In this document: piece after piece, positions 1 through 9,620 of the stretch
Numbering within the stretch: the first letter of the stretch is position 1
Layout of the letters: each line of letters opens with the position of its first letter
Assembly (NCBI GenBank): GCA_014529385.2
Contig: CM043960.1
Span: 70,931,410-70,995,409, forward strand
Direction: 5' to 3'
Origin: Adiantum capillus-veneris
Lineage: Eukaryota > Streptophyta > Polypodiopsida > Polypodiales > Pteridaceae
DNA: 64,000 nt
Made by a program: the position numbers and the translations under genes
The notes under the pieces: model-generated
Told to the model about the DNA's origin: nothing
What the model saw: the letters and a program-made list of their open reading frames with translations, nothing else
Databases searched by the model: none

Positions 1-2999
1 GAATGGGCTTTGTCCCATAACCTGTGAACTCCTGCTTTGAGAATGTGCTCATGTAAGCTTGAGAACATTTCACATGCTGTGTTAGTGTTAATGGGTATCC
101 CTACAATTGCGGGATGAATGTTGTGGCTTGCATGCCTAGGTAGTGCTGTGTGTTAGCCCAAGAGCCACAACAGTGCAGAATTATGTCCTTTTCTCTTAAG
201 CACCATGAATGCTACATTGTATTATCCACCCTAATTACTCTAATTGGTATCAAATCCAATTAGAGTTAGTATTTCCTAATTCTTCTAATCCATGATTAAG
301 CCACTCGCTCATTTAGTTAGGTAGTGTAGAGGCTTCTCAATTTATTAGTAAAGAGGCTTCTTATTTGCCAAGTGTGGGCAAACTATGGGCATTTATTGAA
401 CCATACCCCCCTTGGTAACATTGTCATAGGTGTAAGAAGTGTCTGGTCGATTGCAAGAGCAAGCTCCAAACCTAATCTCTTTTTGCACTATTGATTATCC
501 ATGATTTTTTTTTTTGACTAAAAATTGATTATTCCTTACTTAAATCCTCTCATTAAACACATCAATGTCCCAAACCTAATTTCTTTCTACACAATCGTTG
601 ATTGTGAAAAATATTTCTTAATAAAAGATGGTTTTTCTTCTCCATAGGTTAGTTGGAGGAGTGTGTAGGTTAATTTAGTGTTGCGTTCTTCAATGATTTC
701 CGTAAGAGAATTTTGTGGCCATTTTTTTGTTATTTTTGCATCATGGATTAGTATCTTCCAAATGCTCATTGCTTTGCATGGTTAGTGTCTGCAAGAAGTG
801 ATCATCAAAAGGACTTCCACATGAGCCCAATACTCACTTAACTTGAATGTCCTTTGTGCAATGTAGCACATATTGCAAATTTGTGTGAACATGTGCTTTG
901 GCTCCTTAAGCACCCTAAGGCCCTAAGATCTTGGTCATGAGTAGATTCGACTTGGGTGGTCAATTCTATTTGATTCTTGAGCAGTCTCCACTTGGGTGGT
1001 CAATTCTATTTGATTGTGAGTTCGGAAATGTTTCACACATTGGTCACATGGTTGGATATTATTTTCTACTAAAAACTACTTTTTGAAGTGGTCAAGTTTG
1101 ACACAATAGGGGTTCCCATTGAATATTCTTCAAGATCATGTGCCACATCCTAAGAGGTTTGCCTCACTACACTTGGAAGTGGAGTGAGGTTCCCACAAAA
1201 TCTTGAGGGTTTACTTTTTGGAAGTGCCTTCATCTTACGATTGTTCCCATAGTAGAGAACTAATTTTTTTACTGAGTCATTCGTGCTTCACAATTGCAAT
1301 ATAGATCTATATATTTTTATCTTTGGTGATGACATTGTAAGTGTGTTTGTATAGAGAGGCAGACATTGGAGTCTGGGAAGTCTTCACGGTGCTCTACGTG
1401 CACACTGGGAATAGATTCAATGCAGAAGGTTTACCACAACTCAAGCGGTTATCTCATGCAAAATAAAGAATTATGAAATTGCCAATTAAACAAGAACTTG
1501 CACAAGAAGGAACATAAACTAGGCCATCATGTTCTAATGCTATTGTCCAACTTATAGCAAAAATGAACAAGCCTCAAGGATCATAATCACAACCTTGCAT
1601 GATTGTTATTCTCAATGTATTGATGGTTGGACAAATGCACATGATGCATGGGGTATTGAAGAAAAACTTTGGGGCAAGAGATGAAGGGAAGGATATGACA
1701 TATATCGCTAGTTTAATCAATAGGCTATAGACATGGTCACCAAACTACATGTTGTGCCTAAAGATGACGAAGTAACAACTTTCAAGTTCTCGTGCGACAT
1801 GCTTCAAGCAAAAAAAACTTACTCACACTTCTAGATGTTGTCGATTCAAATCCAAAAGAAGAAAAGAAATAATGAAATTATCATCAAGATCAAGGGGAGG
1901 AGCACTCACCACATCTTAAGTGCTAGCTAGTACTTCATTATTATAAAAATGCCTTAAGAAGTACTATGATTAGGGAATTGAGGGATGTCACTTCAACTTG
2001 GAATGCACCTAGTCCCCGTAAGTTGTTTGGTTTGATCTAAGTGTTGCAAGCTCGTTCATGAATCTAGCCCATTGAAGCCCATGGGATTTAATCTTAAGAA
2101 ATAAAGGTTTTTGTGCTTTTCTTTTTGGTAAAACTAATTGCAACCTTTACTCTTATCAATGAGAGTAGTTATCATGGCATGTAGAGTGCAGCTAGTTGAG
2201 AAAAGAAGGGTAATAACTTATGCTAAATAGATAGAGAAATTGCTGAGAGGAGAGAAAAATAACTCCTCCATCCTCTTATGTTTGGTGATAAGGGGTGTTA
2301 TAGAGACCTCCCTGAATCTGCTACATCTTTTGGTGCCCCAACAAGGGAGGGGTTTGACACATGTTTGCAAAGGATTTTGATAGCTCTCTATGGAAGTTAG
2401 GTACCCGCTATCTTTTTGAAGAAGGAAGACATCGGTTATGTTCAACATAAAAGCATAAAGAGATAAGTGGAGCTTAAGAGCTAGTTACTAATCACTCTTG
2501 CTAGCTTAAGTCAGCTTCCTTGTTTACCTTGTCTTTTTCTTACAGTAAGTGATCTACATCTTACACTTCCACCCTTCAAACTTGAGCTTGTTTAACCACA
2601 TTGAGTGGGATAACGTCCTCTCCTTCCAAAGAAGATGTAGATAATATTATCTCTATCAAACCTAGACTTGTCCTAGGAGTCTTCGAAGAACTCTAGATAT
2701 TATCATACAAATCAAGGCCAATCAACCCGAGGCTTACCATATGGGCAATATTCGAGCGAAAGATAGCCACCACAATATGAAACTTCTCATCATACGATGG
2801 GTGTGGCCAAATAAGGTAGGTATCCACATGACAATTTGATCATGGGTAAGGTAAACTCAAGGCATACGGTGACCAAGAAATGGATAATACCTGTAGCCAC
2901 AATCAAAGACTGTGAGAGGACTTCCTACATGTGTTAAGAAGGATGAAAAACAAAAAGATCCCAAGGAATCCTCTTCCCAAGATCTAGTTCTACACGTAC
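1..2999. other. AT-rich stretch without recognisable gene
   Basis: I see no reading frame longer than about 75 codons and no domain motif on either strand. The only clear structure is a short tandem duplication near 936-1015. The composition resembles the decayed retroelement DNA that follows, so it is probably old transposon sequence, but nothing here proves that. Confidence 0.5.
936..1015. repeat. Two-copy 40-bp tandem repeat
   Basis: Two adjacent 40-bp units (936-975 and 976-1015) share an identical 25-bp second half that begins CTTGGGTGGT. The first part of each unit is more diverged. Confidence 0.75.
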
Positions 3000-3000
3000 A

Positions 3001-4035
3001 ATGGTAGTGGATAGAGTAGATGACCCTTTAGATCAAACAAGGATTGCAATGGGAAAATTTGAGTGGTGGGCTAAAAAGAATTTGCCCATCAAGCTACAAG
3101 GGTACCTTTGTGCCCAAAGGACTCTAGTTTTAACAAGGTTTAATTTTCACAACAAACAATTGATCAGGGAGGCTCAAGCTATGCTAAAAGGGACTCCATT
3201 TATCAAGATGTCAAAAACACAAAGGTATCATAAGCAATTAGACACAATGGTCAAGTCATAGGACATGGTGCAAATTATAGGTCAAGGCTTAGAGGATGCC
3301 CTATTGAGGATGTGAGGGCTAACTCCATGGAATACTCCCATCACCTAAGCAATCCAAGGAACTAAGTGAAGAGTTTGCAACTTAATTATGGGAAGAGGTG
3401 AGACAAAGGTTGCGTGGAGAGGAAGATATTATTTAGCTACCTTTGTCCACACTTGCCCCGTCACTAGAGATTAAAGAAAAAGAGGAGCTAGATAGACACA
3501 CAAAATTTGGGCCACAAAAGAGCACAAAAAAACATTTTTCAATATGTAATTTGAGATTCATCGATTTGCACCATACCCTTGTAGATCTCTTGAACTCTAG
3601 ACCAAATTATTTGGGTAATATTCCAAATTTTCCAAAGTTTAAGAAACTTTGCAAAGAATATGGAGCTTCAACAACGCAATGCAAGAAGGCTAAAATCCCA
3701 AAGCTAGACATCTCACAAAAGGGGAAAAAAAAGAATAAAAGCATTATAATTCTTTATGTGGAGCACGATAAAAAGGGTGCAATTTCCATCCCAAGTACTG
3801 GTGTAGGCACGAGTATTGCAACAATAGCAAAGTGGGGAAGATGGTAAACCATGCCCTTAGAAAAATATGAAAGGTGTTGCAATGAGTGGATGGTAACCTT
3901 GAAGAACCATTAGGATTGTTAGAGAGGATAACGCTAACTATAGAGTATGAGCACATTTGCCATTGTAGACTTTGACACGGATATGCAATATGAGGTCATC
4001 CTAGAATGGCCTTTCTTGAGATTGCTTGTGGATTC
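3001..4035 (+). pseudogene. Weak Ty3/gypsy gag-protease relic
   Basis: This stretch holds two short open frames (3001-3261 and 3443-3847) followed by stop-interrupted sequence. Near 3650 a cysteine-containing block (CKEYGASTTQCKK) is reminiscent of the linker before a Ty3 protease. Around 3950-4030 the translation DFDTDMQYEVILEWPFL resembles the conserved hydrophobic C-terminal block of Ty3-type aspartic proteases (usually ending in an ILGRPFL-like motif). No catalytic Asp motif is visible. The assignment rests on these weak resemblances only. It could instead be a random open frame in old intergenic DNA. Confidence 0.3.
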
Positions 4036-4653
4036 CAAGACTTAGAAAAAAACTACCTTTACTTACATCACAAAAAGGACTAAGCATGGAATAAACCTTA
4101 GAATTCATGGTTATAGAGATGTGGAAAGGCTGCCTATGATAGAGTTTGAGTCTGCTACAACTTCAAACTAGCAAGGGTGAAATGAGAGATATGAAGAAGA
4201 AAACAATCTTTGACATTTTGAAGCTATAGACTTAACTCAAATTGCCATAGATGTTTTGTAATGTAAGGGAGCATTGAAAGATGAAGCATATGGGATTGAT
4301 CCATCCATAGAGGATGGGATCAAGTGACAAGAGTGAATGTACATGCTTGAATCCTTGAGCCATCTATTCTCAATCCATTTTTATTTTTACAATGATGGGT
4401 TGGATATTGTAAAATTAGAGGTAGGATCCCAAGGAAACTTTATGTAGACACCTCTAAGAAGGACTACGCTCAGAGCTCCTATGATATTGGGAGTGACAAA
4501 TCTTAAAGCTAAGAAGTAACCAAACAAACCCAACTCCTGGCTTGTGTGAATATTTGTCAAAGCAATAAAAATGTATATGTGTACGTGTTGTGTGTAACAA
4601 TGTGTGAAAAGAAAATATGTATATGCAGGTTTATACATTTGTGTGTAAATGTA

Positions 4654-4714
4654 TGTGCTACCATGTATATGGTAGTGATGTGTGTGAACACACCTAGGAC
4701 CACCATGGTACTTT
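4654..4714 (+). repeat. Plus-strand LTR head fragment (copia family C)
   Basis: About 61 bp starting TGTGCTACCATG match, in opposite orientation and with few differences, the first 60 bp of the minus-strand LTR at 4945-4885. The similarity stops exactly at 4714, where the minus-strand LTR begins. This suggests a member of the same family inserted into an older LTR copy in the reverse direction. Confidence 0.65.
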
Positions 4715-4945
4715 TGTTAGAAATAGGGTTGCAGGGGAAACACACACAGCTTAGAGAAGACAAAGGAAGCTCAAGGCACAGAATAGAGAGTAGTATTACT
4801 TAGTGTGCTATGGAAAGATAAGATAGCCCTAGAGTGTTGGACGTATATACAACGCACGGGGAGAAAACCCTCCTAGTGACGGAAAAAATGCCCCGACGGT
4901 CCTAAGTGTGTTCACACACATCACTACCACATGTATATGGTAACA
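4715..4945 (-). repeat. 3' LTR of truncated Ty1/copia element
   Basis: This 231-bp unit starts TGTTACCATATAC on the minus strand and ends CTAACA, giving the canonical TG...CA ends. A purine-rich tract (CCCACGGGGGG) lies immediately upstream on the minus strand, as expected for the polypurine tract that primes plus-strand synthesis. The copia RNase H remnant directly upstream (4946-5330) has the matching orientation. No second LTR of this element was found, so it is 5'-truncated. Confidence 0.75.
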
Positions 4946-5330
4946 AACCCCCCGTGGGAGTGATATGATGAACGAGAGTTGGCACATAGAGTATAGGGAC
5001 GTTTTCATGCTGCCCTGAGGACACGATCAACCCACAATGGCAAGTAGCTCAAAGCTTTGTGAAAAGCTTCGAACTTCTAACGAGACAATGCCTTTGTGAA
5101 AATCTCTACAAGGTTGTCATGTGTTGGCACATAAGCCAAGCTGATCTCTCCTGATGAGAGTCTCTCCCTGACATAGTGATAATGCACCTCAATGTGCTTT
5201 GCACGAGCATGAAAAACTGAGTTCCTTGCAACTGCCAATGCGCTCTGACTACTAGTGTAGATGTTGTTGGCAGTGTTTTGTCCAACACCCAGATCATCCA
5301 CAAGGCGTCTGAGCCATACACACTCAAGAC
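4946..5330 (-). pseudogene. Ty1/copia RNase H C-terminal fragment
   Basis: On the minus strand the translation contains SQSALAVARNSVFHARAKHI, then a histidine-rich YHYVRE block and FTKALS. This is the typical C-terminal end of copia RNase H, where the DSQSA catalytic region is followed by the K/T-KH-I and LTKAL motifs. A stop codon falls directly after the ALSR residues, near 5077. The rest of gag-pol is missing. The remnant sits in phase with the adjacent 3' LTR, so both belong to one truncated element. Confidence 0.8.
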
Positions 5331-5379
5331 ATGTGTTAGATGAAGAATACCATCCGATGTTGATTTAATTCACAGAACA

Positions 5380-6864
5380 TGGCATATTGGCAAACTCAAC
5401 ACAACAAGCAGCCTCGTCAAGCAGCCAATGTGGTATAAGTTCCACAACAAGGATAGCAATACGAGACCTAGCACAACCATATGGGTCCTTCAAATTATGG
5501 ACGTCACTTTGGTGGTCGAGGGGGCTATGGTCGGGAAGTACTCCACCCAAATTTTTTTCCACCATGGAAAAAGCGTTGTTCATTCTATTTGGATGATGAT
5601 CATTAGCAATGAGTGTAAAGAGGCTGCAGAATATGACTGCAAGAAAGCGGAGAGAGAAAATGGGCTCAGTACAAATATAGTGTCCATTGATCTACTGACA
5701 GCAGAGGAAGTAACAATAGAATCATATAATCGTGTTGATCCACTAGTCCAATTGATCACCCACTCGAAAAAGGAAGTTTATTAGAGTCAGAAGGCGGTTT
5801 TGAAATCCCCTATTGAAGAACAGATAACCATCTTACAAAATGCACTGAAATAGGCATAGCAAGAACCCATACTATTACCTCAAGTTTGTCCGGAGGGAAA
5901 TCCACAAGAAATCTTGGACAAGCAGACATAACCACAACATAGAAAGTTGATTGCAGGAAATCAACCACAACCATCGAAGATTAGATGGGATGTTCGATCA
6001 ACCTATGATGTTCCCACTGAGGAACCAATTAACACTGACCTTGTGATGGACCCGATAAAGGGAATGGCCCAATCTGATATTGGGGATGGTGTGGTGTAGC
6101 TGCCCATTCATATCAATATGGGAGATATGCTACAATTGGTCCCTGCTATCAGGGAACAATCAATGAATTCACCAAAAGGACCTGAAACCAACAAAATTGC
6201 ACTAAAAGAAATGAGTCCTTTCGTAGATGATCGAGCCCCACTGATCACAATGCGGCATCGAGACAAAAACATAAAAAATGTATTGGTAGATGGTAGTTCT
6301 AGAGTGAATATCATAACATAGGAAACATGTAAGAAGTATAGATGGCGCGAATTGGAACAGGTTCCATTTTTTGTCCGGATGGAGGATTAGAGAAGAGTCT
6401 AACCACGTAAAATCCCTTTTGCGGTCTCCTTTGTGGTGCTGGATCTCTAGGGACTCTAAGCTGATTATCAGATGTTGCTAGGATGGCTATTCGTGTGGTG
6501 GATATCAAAGCCATTCGAAGTCATTATGCAGAGAATGTCCCGACCATACCGTGGTAGTGGACTGAAGCTGAGTTAAGTTCCAATAGTGATTTTTCTGACT
6601 CGCAGTGGAGAGTAAATTTGAATCCAAAGTAAGTGGTGGATTTGAAAAGTTAACTTGGAGACATTGGAAAACCCTAAACTTGTTAAGATTTTGTTGGGGT
6701 ATAAAGCCCAATGTGGTCACCCAGGTAAGTGGGACTGAAGCTGAGTTAAGTTCCAATAGTGATTTTTCTGACTGGCAGTGGAGAGTAAATTTGAATCCAA
6801 AGTAAGTGGTGGATTTGAAAAGTTAACTTGGAGACATTGGAAAACCCTAAACTTGTTAAGATTT
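5380..6864 (+). pseudogene. Ty3/gypsy relic, left part (gag tail and protease)
   Basis: This degenerate plus-strand sequence is the left half of a gypsy element split by the copia insertion. Around 5450-5560 a Gly/Arg-rich linker can be read (FGGRGGYGRE). At 6118-6321 an open frame ends with LVDGSSRVNII, which resembles the D-(S/T/G)-G active-site block of Ty3-like proteases with the surrounding hydrophobic residues. The frame is broken by stops and frameshifts throughout. The same element continues at 12380 with reverse transcriptase. Its LTRs were not identified. Confidence 0.65.
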
Positions 6865-6906
6865 TGTTGGGGTATAAAGCCCAATGTGGTCACCCAGGTA
6901 AGTGGG
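6561..6906. repeat. 173-bp tandem duplication spanning an insertion junction
   Basis: Units 6561-6733 and 6734-6906 are nearly identical; I see one substitution (6602 C versus 6775 G). Each unit contains about 131 bp of gypsy flank, the GATTT target site, and the first ~42 bp of the copia LTR. The duplication therefore postdates the copia insertion. Confidence 0.9.
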
Positions 6907-7056
6907 CGGGCCGCCAGGTATGTACACATATTCTTTTGTAAAAACCTAATAAGAACTCACTATGCTCTACACATTACAGTAGAGCGAGTTCACCATATCG
7001 TCGTGCTCTTCTTCTCGCACTCTCTCTTGCGTCGCACTTCCGCTCGTACTCCTTCA
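6865..7056 (+). repeat. 5' LTR of copia element
   Basis: The 192-bp LTR carries TG...CA ends and is bounded by the GATTT target site on its left and the primer-binding site on its right. An extra copy of its first ~42 bp lies at 6692-6733 because of the local tandem duplication. Confidence 0.95.
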
Positions 7057-7058
7057 AC

Positions 7059-7070
7059 TGGTATCAGAGC
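7059..7070 (+). promoter_or_regulatory. Primer-binding site (initiator tRNA-Met)
   Basis: TGGTATCAGAGC lies two bases after the 5' LTR. It is complementary to the 3' end of plant initiator tRNA-Met, the usual minus-strand primer for plant copia elements. Confidence 0.95.
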
Positions 7071-8146
7071 TTAGATCGAGGCTCGGGGTAGCACTGCAGG
7101 AGGCTAGAGTCACCAGCTCAGATTGGAGTGAAATTCGACAGGCGAAGACACGGCCCCAAATCTCGTGGGAGAGCCCAAAGGCCTGGTGTTGTCAGAATTT
7201 CATTCAGAGGTCATCTCGGCCACCGTTCGGCTTCGACAAAGGTCTGCGCAGGCCATTTTCGACTACGTGGTCTCAGCGGGTGCAGATCCGACTCTGCAAA
7301 TTTGGGGTTTTCGGCCTACGACTGCAGGTGCTGAGGATCACTCCTAGAGTGTTGATTTGTGGCTGTCTACACATCGAAGGACGGCTCACAGTTCTTGGAG
7401 GCGTGTCACATATGACACGGGCGCATCTACACACAGACTGTAGGCGACATCCACTAGTTCATCAGGTAGCTTGTGTTTGCTGCTTGATATTCCAGATTTC
7501 ATCCTGACATTGCAGGTACTTCCACATGGGATGTATTGTCAGAGATGATGTATGTCTGTTGAGGGTTTGCTGGCTGTGAGTCACGCAGCAAACAACTGCC
7601 GCAGCGGTTACAGCATACAGTGGGAAATTTGTGGATGTATGACTTTGTGGGAAGTCTATGTACTATCAGATTTATTGCAGCCTTTGTTGAGGGTCGAGTG
7701 AGGTTTTATTGAGCTGGGGGATTCTCGAATGTTGAGATCCTTTCGGTGATATAGGTCTTGGAGCGATCCCTCGAGCACCCTTAGATAGGTAGCTAGGATG
7801 TATTGACTGTGAGTTAGACAGTTGGGATTGCATCTTTGCTTTACTGCCGTTGAGGCATTGTCGCAGTCTATGCTTACAGGACAGTGACAGGACAGTCAGA
7901 GACAGTACAGGTGCAGGACAGGTTTACCCACAGCTTACAATGTTAGAGAGACAGTGGTTTTTTGAGCTATTTTTTGGTTTGTTTTTAGTACACCAGAGCC
8001 ATTACAAAGGAGACTCTGCCAAAATTTTTGCAGAATCTGAAGCTTTCTTGGTTCATTTGACAGGTTGATATTGGTTCAGAGGTCAGTTTACAGGGGAAAC
8101 TCTGCCGAATTTTTCCCAGGAAAGTAAACTACTGTGAAGCGTAGCT
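7071..8146 (+). other. Untranslated leader of copia element
   Basis: About 1.1 kb separates the primer site from gag. Short open frames exist but none resembles a retroelement protein. It presumably carries packaging and dimerisation signals, which cannot be identified by eye. Confidence 0.6.
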
Positions 8147-9357
8147 ATGGTTGGATCACAGGACACTGCTCTTTACAATATCAAGAAGCTGGATGGAACC
8201 AATTTCCCATTGTGGAAGAAGCAGATTTGGCACGCGTTGGTACAAAAGAAGCAGATAAAACCTATAAAGCTCAAGGGGATAAAACCAGAGATATGGACGA
8301 AGATGAATGGAGCGAAATGGATGAATTGGCACTTTCTACCATTATGCTGACTTTGGCAGAAAGCGTTTACTTCAATGTAGCAGACGAGATGTCAGCTTAT
8401 CAAGCATGGTTAAAGCTGAGTGATATTTATGAGAAGCAGAGTGCAGCTTCACAGGTATACTGGCTTAAGAAGCTTGTTGACTTGAAGATGAAAGAAGGGA
8501 CACCTATGTCCAATCATCTGAATGAATTCAACACAAACTATAGTCAGTTGTCAGCTCAAGGTGTCAAGTTTGATGAACCTGTTAGAGCTATGTTCTTGTT
8601 GATCACATTGCCGGAAAGTTGGGACACTTTTCGCACAGCTTTGAGTAATTTTGCACCTCCAGATGGTTTGAACATAGCAGGTGTAGAAGGAAGTCTGCTT
8701 ACTGAAGAAACCAATAGAAAGACAATGGACAAAGGCAAAGGAACAGCCTTAGTTGTCAGGGGAAGGACCAAAGAAAAGTACAAAGGTGGAAAGAGGAATC
8801 AGTCTCGTAGCAAGTCCCGCAGTGCTAAAGGCAAGAGTGACATAGAATGCTACCATTGTGGCAAGAAGGGTCACATGAAAAGAGACTGCAGAGAATGGAA
8901 AGCAGAAAAAGGCAAAGAGAAAGCTGAAGACCATGATGAGAAGAACAAGTCCTCAATAAAGATTCAAGAAATAAATGTGACAAACACTGTTGCAGAGGAT
9001 GACAGTCTAGTGTCAGGAGACATCTACTTCTTGAAGAATACAATGGACTCAGCTCTTCTTACAGCATCTGATGGAAATGCACTGAGTGACTCGATTATAG
9101 ACTCAGGGGCATCACTTCATGTGTCTCCAAACAAGGAGTGGTTTACTTCTTATGTGACCACTAAAGATCATGTTCGGCTAGGCAATGGGCAGACATGTGA
9201 GATCTTAGGTGTTGGAGATGTTCAATTGAAGTTTCAGAATGGCTCTTCTTTCACGCTGAAGAATGTGAGACATGTTCCCGCAATTACAAAGAGCTTGATC
9301 AGCACAGGTTTGCTTGATGATGCTGGCTACGTCACCACTTTTGGACAGAAACAGTAG
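8147..9357 (+). pseudogene. copia gag-protease, frameshifted
   Basis: The capsid protein starts in the frame of the ATG at 8147 (YNIKKLDGTNFPLWKKQI, the conserved copia gag N-terminus). It then shifts frame near 8290 into the frame that stays open to 9357. Downstream are the UBN2-like gag core (VYWLKKLVDLKMKEG), a basic linker, a CCHC zinc knuckle (CYHCGKKGHMKRDC) near 8850, and the aspartic protease active site (IIDSGASLHVS) near 9100. The frame is lost again near 9350, before the GAG-pre-integrase domain. The longer apparent start at 8134 is in the wrong frame for the gag N-terminus. In a working element the product would assemble virus-like particles and process the polyprotein. Confidence 0.9.
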
Positions 9358-9620
9358 CACATGGAGTAAAGTCTGGAGGACTTTACATGATTTATGTATC
9401 AAATGTCTCTAAAAATGTAATCAATGTAACCGAGCAGCCGAACATTTCTTTGTGGCATAGCCGGTTAGGACATATGTCCAAGAAGGGAATGGAAATCTTG
9501 TCTCGTTCTGGTTATTTGCTTGGCTTTTCATTTAATGATTTTGAATTCTGTGAACATTGTCTGTATGGTAAGCAAACACAGTAGCCACATAAGCATAGAA
9601 GCAGTAGAAGAGATACACAG
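9358..9620 (+). pseudogene. GAG-pre-integrase zinc domain, interrupted
   Basis: This segment encodes the HHCC zinc-binding region that precedes copia integrase: LWHSRLGHMS followed by CEHCLYGKQ. It is shifted relative to the protease frame, and an in-frame TAG near 9583 separates it from the integrase catalytic core. The residues after the stop (PHKHRSS) continue the domain, so the stop looks like a simple substitution. Confidence 0.85.

Noticed and set aside
8134-8290. ATG at 8134 as the copia gag start
   Set aside because: The residues encoded in that frame before about 8290 do not match gag, whereas the frame from 8147 encodes the conserved gag N-terminus. The difference reflects a frameshift.
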